Assembly (NCBI RefSeq): GCF_004214895.1
Contig: NZ_CP035952.1
Coordinates: 4,350,501 to 4,414,500, forward strand
Source of the DNA: Pseudomonas tructae
Lineage (GTDB): Bacteria > Pseudomonadota > Gammaproteobacteria > Pseudomonadales > Pseudomonadaceae
Reading direction: 5' to 3'
Length of the DNA stretch: 64,000 bases
Of the stretch, positions 36,250-45,791 are shown piece after piece. A model generated the notes under the pieces. It worked only from the letters and a program-made list of their open reading frames with translations. It did no database searches and was not told the DNA's origin. A program made the position numbers and the translations under genes. How positions within the stretch are numbered: position 1 is the first letter of the stretch; each line of letters starts with the position of its first letter.

Positions 36250-37137
36250 TCAATGATGATCCCGGCCCGCCAGGCGTTGTTCAACCAACTGGACAAACGC
36301 CCTGGCGGCCGGGGTCGGGTGCCTCGACCAGATCGCATACACGTGACGTACCGGCGCATCCTCGAGCGCGACCACTGCCACGCCATTGAAACTGTTGGCG
36401 ATCCGCGCCGGCACCAGGCCGATAGCCAGGCCGCGCTTGGCGAATTTTTCCACCAGGCGGATATTGGTTATTTCGAACTGCACCCGATGGCGCACCCCGG
36501 CGACGGCAAAGGCCTCGTCGGTCTGCCGGCGGGCACCGCTACCGGCCGGAAAATCCACCAGCGGCTGTGCTTGCAGATCGGCCAGGGACAAGCGCGCCAC
36601 GCCCGCCAAAGGGTGCTCGAGGGCCATCACCGCCACCAACTGTTCTTCGGCCAGCAGGCGGTGCTCGACACCGTCCAGTCGCTCGCCCGGCCAGACCCCG
36701 ATAAAGCCCACGTCCAGGCGCCGCTCGCGCACATCGGCGATCAGCAGTTCGCTCTTGGCCATCAGCCAGCGGATATCCACCCGCGGGTGCTGGGCATGAA
36801 AATCAGCCAGCAGATCGACCAGATCCAGTTCGGTCAGCGAGGTAATCTCACCGACGGACAATTGCCCGCGCACCTCACCGCAGGCCGCGGCAACATCCTC
36901 GGCAATCCGCCGGGTAGCTTCCAGTGCGGGTCGGGCGCTGTGCACGAAGGCTTCGCCCGCCGGGGTCAGACGCACGCGCCGCGAACTGCGCTCGAACAGG
37001 CTGACGCCCAGGGTCTCTTCGAGCCGGGCAACCTGATGGCTCAGGGCCGACTGCACCACATGACAACGCTCGGCGGCGCGGGTGAAGCTGCCGGAATCGG
37101 CCACCGCGAGGGCATACTCAATCTGCTTGAGGTTCAT
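36250..37137 (-). CDS. LysR family regulator
   Basis: The 295-residue protein starts MNLKQIEYALAVADSGSF (ATG at 37137; an ATG 18 nt upstream is possible) with an HTH TRAAERCHVVQSALSHQVA. It lies 107 nt from the divergent MFS gene at 37244, its likely target, and ends 6 nt from the convergent SDR gene. Confidence 0.9.
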   Translation of the reverse strand: MNLKQIEYALAVADSGSFTRAAERCHVVQSALSHQVARLEETLGVSLFERSSRRVRLTPAGEAFVHSARPALEATRRIAEDVAAACGEVRGQLSVGEITSLTELDLVDLLADFHAQHPRVDIRWLMAKSELLIADVRERRLDVGFIGVWPGERLDGVEHRLLAEEQLVAVMALEHPLAGVARLSLADLQAQPLVDFPAGSGARRQTDEAFAVAGVRHRVQFEITNIRLVEKFAKRGLAIGLVPARIANSFNGVAVVALEDAPVRHVYAIWSRHPTPAARAFVQLVEQRLAGRDHH

Positions 37138-37243
37138 GGATTGATCTATTTTCAAGATGGATAGAATGAAAACGATACATTGGCGTCATGCTAACGCATT
37201 TCCGATACTGTCACTTCCCAACTGCCACTGATCGAGACGGTCC

Positions 37244-38437
37244 ATGACCTCTTCCAGCCATACCCTGAGCCGCGGCCTGATTCTGCTGATGGCGACCGCC
37301 ACCGGCCTTGCCGTCGCCAGTAATTACTACGCGCAACCCCTGCTGCACAGCATCGCCGAACATTTCGGCCTGACCACCGCCAGCGCCGGGGCCATCGTCA
37401 TCGCTGCGCAACTGAGCTATGGCGCCGGGCTGTTGCTGCTCGCACCACTGGGCGATTTGTTCGAGCAGCGCAAGCTGATCGTCAGCATGATTGCCATCAG
37501 CACCCTGGGCCTGTTGATCAGCGCCTTTTCGCCAAGCCTGGCGTGGCTGCTGATCGGCACCACCCTCACCGGTCTGTTTTCGGTGGTTGCTCAGGTGCTG
37601 GTACCCATGGCGGCTGGCCTGAGCGACCCCGCGCAACGCGGACGGGTGGTCGGCACCCTGATGAGCGGGCTGCTGCTGGGCATTCTGCTGGCGCGCACGG
37701 CCGCAGGTTTCATGGCCGAGCTGGGCAGCTGGCGCAGCATCTACCTGCTGGCCGCGGCGTTGATGGGGCTGTCGGCGATCGCCTTGTTCCGCGCCCTGCC
37801 CGAGCGCCATCAGCATGCCGGGCTGAGCTATCCGGCGCTGCTGGGCTCGGTGTTTCGCCTGTTCATCGATGAGCCGATCCTGCGCTTGCGCTCGTTGCTG
37901 GGCCTGTTGTCGTTCAGCCTGTTCGCCTTGTTCTGGACGCCGCTGGCGTTCCTGCTGTCGGCCGAGCCGTACCACTACTCCGATGCGGTGATTGGCCTGT
38001 TTGGCCTGGCCGGTGCCGCCGGCGCCCTGTCGGCCAACTGGGCCGGACGCCTGGCCGACCGTGGCCAAGGCCCGCTGGGCACTACGGTTGGCTTGCTGGC
38101 ACTGCTGTTCTCCTGGCTGCCGCTGGCCTTTGCCCAGTCGTCGCTGGTGGCGTTGCTGGCCGGGGTGCTGATGCTCGACCTTGCGGTGCAACTGGTACAC
38201 GTGAGCAACCAGAACGCCGTGATTGCCCTGCGCCCGGAAGCCCGCAACCGCCTGAATGCCGGCTACATCACCTGCTACTTTATCGGCGGCGCACTCGGCT
38301 CGTTGCTGGGCACGCAACTGTTCCAGCGTTATGGCTGGGACGGCATCGTCGTCGCCGGGCTGAGCATTGGCGCCCTGGCCCTGCTGGTCTGGGGCCTGGC
38401 CGAACGCCAACGCGTCTTGCGCCTGGGTACCGCCTAA
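37244..38437 (+). CDS. MFS drug/metabolite exporter
   Basis: The 397-residue protein has 12 predicted membrane helices, the loop motif APLGDLFEQRKL between helices 2 and 3, and the N-terminal ATGLAVASNYYAQPLL of DHA1-type MFS proteins (YgaY-like). The substrate is unknown. Its last 4 nt overlap the convergent aprF gene. Confidence 0.92.
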   Translation: MTSSSHTLSRGLILLMATATGLAVASNYYAQPLLHSIAEHFGLTTASAGAIVIAAQLSYGAGLLLLAPLGDLFEQRKLIVSMIAISTLGLLISAFSPSLAWLLIGTTLTGLFSVVAQVLVPMAAGLSDPAQRGRVVGTLMSGLLLGILLARTAAGFMAELGSWRSIYLLAAALMGLSAIALFRALPERHQHAGLSYPALLGSVFRLFIDEPILRLRSLLGLLSFSLFALFWTPLAFLLSAEPYHYSDAVIGLFGLAGAAGALSANWAGRLADRGQGPLGTTVGLLALLFSWLPLAFAQSSLVALLAGVLMLDLAVQLVHVSNQNAVIALRPEARNRLNAGYITCYFIGGALGSLLGTQLFQRYGWDGIVVAGLSIGALALLVWGLAERQRVLRLGTA

Positions 38438-39774
38438 CGGCGCAGGAAAGCCTCATCGACCTGGGCCAGGTGCTCTTCGCGCAAGGTTCCGGCGTAATAA
38501 TGCAGCTTGATCCAGGCCAGCAGGTAATCGTAGCGGGCCTGGGCCAGGTCGCGGCGAGTGGTCGCCAGTTGCTGCTCGGCATTGAGTACATCGAGGTTGA
38601 CCCGCTCGCCCCCCAGTACACTCTGACGCGTCGATTGCACCAGCGCCTGGGCCGAGGTCAGCGCCCGCTCATAGGCACGCAGGCGGCTGACGCCGGACTG
38701 ACAGGCGTTGTACTGACGACGCAGCTCGATCAGGGTTGCCCGAGTACTGCCGTCCAGCTCGTACTCGGCCTGCTCCAGGTTGCGACTGGCCTGACGGGTG
38801 GCCGCCGACACACCACCGCCGGCAAACAGCGGCAGGCTGACTTCGATGCCAATGGTGTTGGTGTCGTAGCGCTGGTTGTAGGTGTTGCCACTGTCCGATT
38901 GCATCTGCCGCGAAGTGGCGTAGGCGGATACCTTGGGCAGGTGGCCTGCGCGGTTGCGCTCCACTTCGAACCCGGCCACTTCCAGGGCCTGGCGCTGGGA
39001 CGCCAGTTGCGGATTGTTGGCCAGGGCCAGCTCATGCCAGGCCTCATAGGTCGCAGGTTGCAGCGCTAGCAGAGTAAAACCGTCGTTGAGCGGCGCCAAC
39101 TCGTCGATCAACGCTGCGGGCTCGCCGATCAGCGCGCCCAGCTCGCGCAGGGCCGCGTCCTGGTCATCGCGCGCCTGGATTTCCTCGGCGTCAGCCAGCT
39201 CATAACGGGCCTGGGCTTCGAGGATGTCGGTACGGGTGCCCTCGCCCTGCTGGAACAGTTGCTGGTTCTGCTCGAACTGCTGGTGATAAGCCTGCTTGCT
39301 GGCAACGCTGATACTGATCTGGTCCTGAGCGAACAACGCCTGGGTGTAACTGCTCATCACCCGCACCAACAGTTCCTGGCTTTTACCGCGAAACTCCTCG
39401 TCGGCAAACAGTGCCTGGGCCACACCCTTGCGGTAGTTGGCATAGGCCTCGTAGTCGAACAAGGGCTGCTGGAGGATGAAGGTCGAACCATAGCTGTTGT
39501 AATGGCGGTCTTCATCTTCGCGCCGCGAATCGCCCAGATAACGGGCTTTTGAATCGTTGCGGCCCTTGTTGTAGTTGTACGACAGGTTCGGCAGCAAGCC
39601 GGCGCGCCCAATGGCGCGGTTTTCCTGCCCGGCTTCGCGGGCCTTGAGCGCGCCAAGGAACACCGGGTCCTTATGCAGCGCCTGTTCATACACCTGAAAC
39701 GGCCCCATGGTCTGCGCGTGCGCACCTGTTGTCAGGGCGAACGCCGCCAGCAGCCCGGTCATCAAGCTTTTCAT
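38434..39774 (-). CDS. aprF: Type I secretion outer-membrane channel AprF
   Basis: The 446-residue TolC-family protein has a signal peptide (MKSLMTGLLAAFALTTGAHA) and two long coiled-coil halves with the TolC repeat layout (YTQALFAQDQISISVAS; LELRR-type second half RATLIELRRQYN). It forms the outer-membrane exit of the AprDEF secreton. It is the last gene of the protease operon, 12 nt after aprE. Confidence 0.93.
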   Translation of the reverse strand: MKSLMTGLLAAFALTTGAHAQTMGPFQVYEQALHKDPVFLGALKAREAGQENRAIGRAGLLPNLSYNYNKGRNDSKARYLGDSRREDEDRHYNSYGSTFILQQPLFDYEAYANYRKGVAQALFADEEFRGKSQELLVRVMSSYTQALFAQDQISISVASKQAYHQQFEQNQQLFQQGEGTRTDILEAQARYELADAEEIQARDDQDAALRELGALIGEPAALIDELAPLNDGFTLLALQPATYEAWHELALANNPQLASQRQALEVAGFEVERNRAGHLPKVSAYATSRQMQSDSGNTYNQRYDTNTIGIEVSLPLFAGGGVSAATRQASRNLEQAEYELDGSTRATLIELRRQYNACQSGVSRLRAYERALTSAQALVQSTRQSVLGGERVNLDVLNAEQQLATTRRDLAQARYDYLLAWIKLHYYAGTLREEHLAQVDEAFLRR

Positions 39775-39786
39775 GCACGGGCTTCC

Positions 39787-41085
39787 TTATTGTTCGGTCA
39801 ACGCGGTACCTGCCCGGTCGAGCAGGGGTTTGAACAGGTAGTTGAGCATCGAGCGCTCGCCGGTACGCACAAACAGTTCTGCAGGCATGCCCGGTTTGAT
39901 CACCAGGCCGTCAAGGCGCGCCAGCGCCTGTTCGCTGACACTGCTGCGCAGTACGTAATACGGCTGGCCGGTCTTGTCGTCGAGCAACTGGTCAGCGGAA
40001 ATCAATGCCACCTCGCCGGAGACCCGCGGCGTGCTGCTCTGGTTGAAGGCGGTGAAAAGGATATCCACAGGCAACTGCATTGCGACTTTATCCACAAGGT
40101 TGACCGGCAGCCGCCCTTCGACCTCCAGGGCAGTGCCCTGGGGCACCACCTCGAGCAGGGTTTCACCGGCGCGTATCACCGCGCCCTCGGTATGCACAGC
40201 AAGGTTGACCGCAATACCGTCGGCCGGAGCGAGAATCTCGCTGTGTTGCAGGTCAAAGCCGGCCGAGGCCAGCTGTTGTTCGAGGGTCACGCTTTTGAGC
40301 TGTGCCTCGGCCAACTGGCTGCGCACTTCTTTCTGATACTCCTCGCGGCGCTGTTGCAGGTTCAGCCGCGACTCGACAATGCCCTGCTCCAGCCGCGCGC
40401 TGTCACCGCTGTTCTGCGCCAGGTCACGCTGGACCTGGGACAACTGACGCTGGTACTCCAGCAAGCGGTTGCGCGGAATGTAACCCTGGCTGGCCAACGG
40501 CTTGAGGTTCTCCAGTTGCTCGCGCAACGAGTCGGCCTGGGCCTGCAAGTCACCGTGGGCGCGGCGCATGCCGGCCAGTTGCGCCACCGCGCCATCGATA
40601 CTGGCCCGCAGCGCAGCCTGCTCGCGGGCCTGGGCGTCACGGCGGCTGCTGAACAACTGGCGCTGGCTCTCCAGCACCAGGCTCAATTGCGGGTCAGGGT
40701 TGCTGCTCAGCGGCTCGGGAAAGATGATTTCGCCGAGGTTATCGCGCTCGCTCTGCCAACGGGCCAGGCTGGCCCAGGCCAACCGGTACTGGGCTTGCAG
40801 CGCCTGAACATCAGCCTGAACCTGGGTCTGGTCGAGGCGAAACAGCGGCTGGCCCTGGGTCACCCGCTGACCTTCGCGGACCAGGATGCGGCTGACCACG
40901 CCGCCGGCCGCCGACTGCACGGCCTTGCGCTTGCCCGAGACCACCACCGTGCCCTGCACGGCAATGCCCTGATCAAGCGGCGCCAGGGTCGCCCAGGCGA
41001 TGAAGCCACCAAAGCCGACCAAGGTCAGCAACCAACCCAGGCGCACATAAAAACGGGCACTGCGACTCTTGTCCACGCGGCTCAT
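39787..41085 (-). CDS. aprE: Type I secretion membrane-fusion protein AprE
   Basis: The 432-residue HlyD-family protein has one N-terminal membrane helix (about residues 11-33), a lipoyl-like domain split by a long periplasmic coiled coil (about 100-260) and the C-terminal beta-barrel region ending in a PrtE-type motif ([20 protein letters not shown]). It links AprD to AprF. It overlaps aprD by 4 nt. Confidence 0.95.
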   Translation of the reverse strand: MSRVDKSRSARFYVRLGWLLTLVGFGGFIAWATLAPLDQGIAVQGTVVVSGKRKAVQSAAGGVVSRILVREGQRVTQGQPLFRLDQTQVQADVQALQAQYRLAWASLARWQSERDNLGEIIFPEPLSSNPDPQLSLVLESQRQLFSSRRDAQAREQAALRASIDGAVAQLAGMRRAHGDLQAQADSLREQLENLKPLASQGYIPRNRLLEYQRQLSQVQRDLAQNSGDSARLEQGIVESRLNLQQRREEYQKEVRSQLAEAQLKSVTLEQQLASAGFDLQHSEILAPADGIAVNLAVHTEGAVIRAGETLLEVVPQGTALEVEGRLPVNLVDKVAMQLPVDILFTAFNQSSTPRVSGEVALISADQLLDDKTGQPYYVLRSSVSEQALARLDGLVIKPGMPAELFVRTGERSMLNYLFKPLLDRAGTALTEQ

Positions 41086-42824
41086 GCGCCACCTCCGGTC
41101 GCCAGCGCGGCATTGGCGGGCTGGCGCTGCACCTGTTCCTGAGCACGGCTCAGGGCCTGCAAGACTTCATTGGCCGGACCGAAGGCCTGCATGCGGCCTT
41201 CGCTGAGCACCAGCAACTTGTCTGCCTGGGCCAGGGCGGCCGAGCGATGGGTCACCAGCACCACGGTGCGGCCCTGGGCTTTCATCTGCGCAATGGCAGT
41301 GGCCAGTGCCGCTTCGCCGCTGGTGTCGAGGTTTGAGTTGGGTTCATCCAGCACAATCAGGCTCGGCCCACCGTAGAGGGCACGGGCCAGGGCGATGCGC
41401 TGCTTCTGCCCGCCGGAGAGGTCGCCGCCGTCTTCACCCAGGCGCGTGTCGTAGCCTTGCGGCAGGCGCAGGATCAGCTCATGCACGCCGGCCTGACGCG
41501 CAGCCTCGACCACCTTGAGGCCGTCCAGCTCGGCAAAGCGGGCGATGTTTTCGGCAATGCTGCCACGCAGCAATTCGATATTCTGCGGCAGGTAGCCAAT
41601 GTACGGGCCCAGGTCCTCACGGTCCCAACGGTGCAGGTCGGCGCCGTCCAGGCGTACGGTGCCGGCCAGGGTTGGCCAGACGCCTACCAGCACCTTGGCC
41701 AGGGTCGACTTGCCGGAACCGGACGTGCCCAGCACGCCAAGCACTTCCCCGGCCCCCAGGTTGAAGCTGATTTGCTGCAAGGTGGCCACGCGCTTGCCTG
41801 GCGGGCCGGCACTGACCTGCTCGAAACTCAGGCGCCCGCTTGGCGCTGGCAAGGGCATCGGTGCTGGCGGCTCGGGAAACGCGCGCAGCAGGCCGTCCAG
41901 GTGTTTGTAGGCCATGTGCGCCCCACTCCACTGCTTCCACACGGCAATCAACTGATCGATGGGACTCAGTACCCGGCCCATGAGGATCGACCCGGCGATC
42001 ATCATCCCCGGCGTCATCTGCCCTTCGATCACCAGCAAGGCGCCCAGGCCCAACACCAGCGACTGCAGGCACAAGCGCAACGACTTGCTGATCGCGGTGA
42101 TGACAGCCGAGGTGTCGCTGGCCTGGTTCTGCAAGGTCAGAAAGCGCGAATGCAAGGCAAACCAGCGCTGGCGCAAAGCGCCAAGCATGCCCATGGCCTG
42201 GATGCTCTCGGCATTGTGCAACTGGCTGCTGGCCAGGTGCGTGGACTGCTGCTGGAAACCGCTGGCTTCAATCAGCGGCTTGTGGGTCAGGCGCTCGTTG
42301 AGCACCGCCAGGACAATCAGCAGCAGCGCCCCGGCGCAAGCCATGACGCCCAACCAGACGTTGAACAGGAACATCACCGCCAGATAGATCGGAAACCACG
42401 GCGCATCAAAGAAGGCAAACAGTGCAGGACCGGTGACAAATTGCCTCACCTGGGTCAGGTCATTGAGTGCTTGCCCGGCCTGACCATCACCCTGACGCAA
42501 GTTGCGCTCAAAGGCCGCCCGGTACACGCTCAGGTTAAAGCGCTGTTCCAACTGGTTGCCCACTCGAATAACAATGAAACTGCGGATCGCCTCCAGCGCC
42601 CCCATAAATACAAAGAAGCCGACCACCATCAAGGTCAACATCCACAGGGTGGTCTCATTTTGTGAAGACAGTACTCGATCATAGACTTGCAGCATATAAA
42701 TCGAGGGCACCAGCATGAGCAGGTTAATCAATGCGGTAAAACAACCCACACTGATCAGCGTGGACTTGTGATCTGCCAGTGCCGCCCACAAGAGCGCACC
42801 GGCTTTATTATTCGGCCTGTTCAT
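41082..42824 (-). CDS. aprD: Type I secretion ABC transporter AprD
   Basis: The 580-residue protein has six membrane helices (about residues 15-300) and an ABC domain with Walker [13 protein letters not shown], signature [17 protein letters not shown] and Walker [13 protein letters not shown]. It powers export of RTX-containing proteases directly out of the cell. There is no N-terminal C39 peptidase domain, as expected for serralysin exporters. The ATG at 42824 ([11 protein letters not shown]) is used. Confidence 0.95.
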   Translation of the reverse strand: MNRPNNKAGALLWAALADHKSTLISVGCFTALINLLMLVPSIYMLQVYDRVLSSQNETTLWMLTLMVVGFFVFMGALEAIRSFIVIRVGNQLEQRFNLSVYRAAFERNLRQGDGQAGQALNDLTQVRQFVTGPALFAFFDAPWFPIYLAVMFLFNVWLGVMACAGALLLIVLAVLNERLTHKPLIEASGFQQQSTHLASSQLHNAESIQAMGMLGALRQRWFALHSRFLTLQNQASDTSAVITAISKSLRLCLQSLVLGLGALLVIEGQMTPGMMIAGSILMGRVLSPIDQLIAVWKQWSGAHMAYKHLDGLLRAFPEPPAPMPLPAPSGRLSFEQVSAGPPGKRVATLQQISFNLGAGEVLGVLGTSGSGKSTLAKVLVGVWPTLAGTVRLDGADLHRWDREDLGPYIGYLPQNIELLRGSIAENIARFAELDGLKVVEAARQAGVHELILRLPQGYDTRLGEDGGDLSGGQKQRIALARALYGGPSLIVLDEPNSNLDTSGEAALATAIAQMKAQGRTVVLVTHRSAALAQADKLLVLSEGRMQAFGPANEVLQALSRAQEQVQRQPANAALATGGGA

Positions 42825-42870
42825 CGTCCGCCTTTCTATCCCTGAAAAATCGGCAATCACCTACAAGTTT

Positions 42871-43245
42871 TTAATCTTTATTCTTACGTTCCAACCACAG
42901 TATCTTTTGCGATGGCGAGGTCCAGGTGAAGAGACCTGGCGCATCACGATTGAAGTGCACCAGTGCGCTGCCACTGCCATCGAGCAATGCCACCGTGTCG
43001 GGGGTCGGCAGCCAGCCACCGGGACGCGCGCCGATCAACTTTTCCACGCAGTCCAGGTCGCCGCGCAAGCTTTGCGAGGCTTCCAGTTGCAGCTCACAAC
43101 CGGCAGCGCGATCGCCTTCAGGGTACAACGTCCAGTCACCGGCCAATTGCGCGGGAGTGGGGAGTAAGAGACTGCTTGCCATGCCAACCTCGGTCATCAA
43201 CATCAGGGGAATCGCGCCGAGCGCGATCATTCGCTTGAGAGCCAT
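42871..43245 (-). CDS. aprI: Periplasmic alkaline protease inhibitor AprI
   Basis: The 124-residue protein has a signal peptide ending near MASS (residue 25) and the inhibitor domain with the N-terminal trunk SSLLLPTPAQLAGDW that enters the protease active site, plus two cysteines (GCELQL and LDC) that form the family disulfide. It protects the periplasm from stray AprA. The gene sits between aprA and aprD after a terminator. Confidence 0.93.
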   Translation of the reverse strand: MALKRMIALGAIPLMLMTEVGMASSLLLPTPAQLAGDWTLYPEGDRAAGCELQLEASQSLRGDLDCVEKLIGARPGGWLPTPDTVALLDGSGSALVHFNRDAPGLFTWTSPSQKILWLERKNKD

Positions 43246-43265
43246 TATCTGCCTGCCTCAGAAAA

Positions 43266-43285
43266 GGCGGCGCAACAGCGCCGCC
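43266..43285 (-). terminator. Intergenic terminator between aprA and aprI
   Basis: On the minus strand GGCGGCGC / GCGCCGCC form an 8-bp stem with a 4-nt loop followed by TTTTC, starting 14 nt after the aprA stop. It should make aprA transcripts more abundant than those of the inhibitor and secretion genes. Confidence 0.75.
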
Positions 43286-43299
43286 CCTTCAGCTTGCTA

Positions 43300-44751
43300 T
43301 CAGACCACGATATCCGTGGCGACCGCCTGACCTACGGTAGTCACCAGGAAATCAGACAGGCTGTTGCCGGTGAAGTCGATCGACAGGCTACCGAGGTTGC
43401 TTGCCTGATCGAAGCTCAGCACTGCCTCGCCGGCATGCCCGGTGAAGGCATCAACGAACTGCAGCGGCAGCTTGCTGACAGCAAAGGCCGAGATTGCCGA
43501 CAGATCGATCTTGTCCTGGCCGCTGACAAAATCCATGATCCGGTCGGGATTGCTCGGGGTCGAATCGCTGCTGGCAGCGAAGACGAAGGTGTCGGAACCG
43601 GCACCACCCCAGAGTTTGTCACCGCCACCGGCGCCGTAGATGATGTCGTTACCGGCACCGCCCTTGAGCTCGTTGGCCACGGCGTTGCCGATCAGCAGGT
43701 CGTTGCCCGAGCCACCGATGGCGTTCTCGACGATGACACCCTTGGCAATGGAAATATTGCCAATCATGCCGCCGACATCGGAGAACGACGCGTCATTGAG
43801 GTTGATCTTCTGGTTTTGGGTAAAACCGGAGAAGTCCAGGGTGTCGTTGCCGCCACCGTCCCACACCGAGAAAACGACTTTCGACGACGCCGAAGTGGCC
43901 GAGTAGAAATCGCGCTCAGCGGTGGAGTTGAAGCCGTACACGGTGTCGCCGGAGCGAGTCGCGTAGTTGGCACCATAGAGCTTCTGGATGGCCGCGATGT
44001 CATCCATCAGTGGCGCCGAGGAGTACACCTGAACACCACCCTTGGTGAAGTTCTGGCTGGTATTGCTCTCGCTCCAGTAGCTCATCACGCTGTAGCCGCG
44101 GGTGTCCTGAGCGTAGACCGCATCTTTGTAAGTCGGGACGCCCTGCCCGGCGTTGTAGTCACCGGGATGAAGCAGACCCAGCGAGTGGCCGATCTCATGG
44201 GTCAGGGTCTGACGACCATAGTTGCCGTCCTGCGGGTTGACGTTGGCCTGGTAATCCTTGTTGATCAGGTACCAGGACTCGCCCTTGCGCGCGCTGTTAG
44301 GCAGGTAGGCAAACGCGGCGCCGCCGTTGCTGGCGCTGAAGTTGGCAAAGGTCATGTGACCGTCGCCGCCTGAACGCGCCTCATCAAACGTTACCTTGGC
44401 AACATCCGCCCACGACTCCATGGACAGCTTGGCCTGGGCCTTCTGCTGCGCCGAGAAGGCGCTGAAGGAACCCAGCCCACGGCTGGCGAACCCGGCCGGT
44501 GCCGAGGTCAGAAAGGTGTAGGTCAGGTTGATGCTACCGTTGTCGTTCAGGTCATCCCAGGCGGCGTTGGCACGCAGCAGGTTGTCTGCCGCTTGATCCA
44601 CCGTGAACGACTTTTTGCCATTGACCAAGGCGCTGCCGCCACGATCATACTGATGGCTGAAGCTATTGATCAGGCCGTAAGCAGAACTCGCACCGTGCGG
44701 CTGCAAAACAGAACCGGCAAAACCAATAGCGCTCTCTTTGACTTTAGACAT
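43300..44751 (-). CDS. aprA: Secreted alkaline metalloprotease AprA (serralysin, M10B)
   Basis: The 483-residue zinc protease has the HExxHxxGxxH site at 185-195 ([11 protein letters not shown]), the Met-turn SVMSY at 221-225 with Met223 and the Tyr225 ligand, and calcium-binding RTX repeats ([30 protein letters not shown]) at 346-391. It ends in ATDIVV, the type I secretion signal of serralysins. There is no Sec signal. The ATG at 44751 follows AAGGAAG. Homologues are virulence factors toward insects, as in P. entomophila. Confidence 0.97.
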   Translation of the reverse strand: MSKVKESAIGFAGSVLQPHGASSAYGLINSFSHQYDRGGSALVNGKKSFTVDQAADNLLRANAAWDDLNDNGSINLTYTFLTSAPAGFASRGLGSFSAFSAQQKAQAKLSMESWADVAKVTFDEARSGGDGHMTFANFSASNGGAAFAYLPNSARKGESWYLINKDYQANVNPQDGNYGRQTLTHEIGHSLGLLHPGDYNAGQGVPTYKDAVYAQDTRGYSVMSYWSESNTSQNFTKGGVQVYSSAPLMDDIAAIQKLYGANYATRSGDTVYGFNSTAERDFYSATSASSKVVFSVWDGGGNDTLDFSGFTQNQKINLNDASFSDVGGMIGNISIAKGVIVENAIGGSGNDLLIGNAVANELKGGAGNDIIYGAGGGDKLWGGAGSDTFVFAASSDSTPSNPDRIMDFVSGQDKIDLSAISAFAVSKLPLQFVDAFTGHAGEAVLSFDQASNLGSLSIDFTGNSLSDFLVTTVGQAVATDIVV

Positions 44752-44757
44752 ACAGAC

Positions 44758-44767
44758 ACTTCCTTGT
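44758..44767 (-). promoter_or_regulatory. RsmA/CsrA-binding motif over the aprA ribosome-binding site
   Basis: The minus strand reads ACAAGGAAGT, an exact match to the ACANGGANGU consensus, with GGA inside the Shine-Dalgarno sequence 6 nt before the start codon. Gac/Rsm control of aprA is known in other pseudomonads; the site suggests direct translational repression here. Confidence 0.7.
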
Positions 44768-44791
44768 TTACACAAAAAGCAGTTGTTGTCC

Positions 44792-44824
44792 GATAGGACG
44801 CTCCCGCGGCGAGATCGTCCTATC
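44792..44824 (-). promoter_or_regulatory. Stem-loop in the aprA 5' leader
   Basis: GATAGGACG (44824-44816 on the minus strand) pairs with CGTCCTATC (44800-44792), and an inner CTC/GAG pairing extends the stem. The hairpin lies about 40 nt upstream of the aprA start codon. It could shield the leader from RNases or present a second GGA to RsmA-type proteins. A promoter upstream was not identified. Confidence 0.55.
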
Positions 44825-45191
44825 ACTCGCCTTACTTGAGGCCGGAGAAAACTGACACACTACGAAATGAGCTGTCCAGCTTTTTTTGACGCCAAATATT
44901 CATGTAGGCAGATTGCAAAAACACCAACTTAGGCAGGTCAATTTGCGCAAACGAAATACACTCAAAAGCGTGTGCCAAGACGAGTTGTGACCACCGGGTT
45001 TTATAGTAAAAGTCGAACTTTTTTTACAAAAAAGCGACCTATATATACTTCTGTTCTATGCACTGCGATTGTGCGTATTACTTTTTGACTACAACTGCCC
45101 CCTTGACCCTCCGTCGCCTGAGCATTGACTTGTGTCGGCCGCTGGCGCTGAGTAGGGATTGGTCAAAAGCCCTTTTATCCTGGATGCCCTT
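44825..45191. other. AT-rich intergenic region upstream of aprA; no gene
   Basis: About 370 nt, clearly richer in A+T than the rest of the window, with homopolymer runs (seven or more Ts at 44880 and 45019). It contains the palindrome TTTGCGCAAA at 44942-44951 and CTTTTTT/AAAAAAG near 45018-45034. It probably holds the aprA promoter and regulator or H-NS-like (MvaT) binding sites. No coding sequence is supported. Confidence 0.5.
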
Positions 45192-45572
45192 ATGACAAGA
45201 CTCACGGTTCAATCCGGCGATTTCTTGCAAGGTGAAGGCGAGTACCGCAATGGATCGCTCACACTCAAGACCGCCCGCAGCCCCTCACCGGGCGAGAAAA
45301 TCGCCCTTACGCGCATTACCGATCTGGTCCTCGCCAATCTGGAGTCCAGCCGCAGCCTGGGCGGTGCCCTGGGCTGGGGCATGGCCGGCGCCCTGGTTGC
45401 AGGCCCGGTCGGGCTGATCGCAGGCCTGTGGCTAGGCGGCAAGGAAGAGGAGGTGACCTTCCTGGCAACCTTCAAGGATGGCCGCAAGCTGATGGCCATC
45501 ACCGACAAGAAGACCTGGTCGAAAATCGATGGCAACTGGCGACGGCATGCCCAGGCAGCAGCCAACGGCTGA
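45192..45572 (+). CDS. Hypothetical glycine-zipper protein
   Basis: The 126-residue protein (MTRLTVQSGDFLQGEG) has a central hydrophobic glycine-rich stretch LGWGMAGALVAGPVGLIAGLW at about 60-80 in two parts, resembling a glycine-zipper membrane segment, and then a soluble part FLATFKDGRKLMAITDKKTW. The ATG at 45192 is preferred over a TTG at 45159. No family name is claimed; it lies between the protease locus and the receptor gene with its own hairpin behind it. Confidence 0.65.
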   Translation: MTRLTVQSGDFLQGEGEYRNGSLTLKTARSPSPGEKIALTRITDLVLANLESSRSLGGALGWGMAGALVAGPVGLIAGLWLGGKEEEVTFLATFKDGRKLMAITDKKTWSKIDGNWRRHAQAAANG

Positions 45573-45619
45573 ATCCGCATGACACTCGTTCGTTCATGAC
45601 AATGGCAATCGATTGAAAA

Positions 45620-45647
45620 CAGGGGCGCCGCCCGTCAGCCGCCCCTG
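45620..45647 (+). terminator. Hairpin after the glycine-zipper gene
   Basis: An 8-bp stem (CAGGGGCG / CGCCCCTG) with a 12-nt loop lies 48 nt after the stop. No T run follows, so it is only a possible terminator. Confidence 0.4.
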
Positions 45648-45791
45648 CTAAGATTGCGCTCCCGCCTGCCCGGCGCAATGTCGGCAGGTTTACCTTGCCC
45701 GCCCATTTCCCTCTGCGTATCGGGCATCCAGCCCGTGGACAGCAGCCGAACGATAACGGCGCGTCTGTGTTCGTCTTCAAGGAGCTTCTGC

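Noticed and set aside
37211..38410. A 399-codon frame opposite the MFS gene
   Set aside because: Its product is Gln/Gly/Ala-rich, as expected for an antisense reading of a membrane protein, and the MFS gene has clear motifs.
41457..42665. A 402-codon frame opposite aprD
   Set aside because: AprD motifs are on the minus strand; the plus-strand product is Gln/His-rich noise.
45601..45620. CAATCGATTG palindrome as a Fur box for the receptor gene
   Set aside because: It does not match the Fur consensus (GATAATGATAATCATTATC) and is 170 nt upstream.
45573..45791. Cobalamin riboswitch ahead of the TonB receptor
   Set aside because: No B12-box sequence (GCCACTG) is present in the leader.
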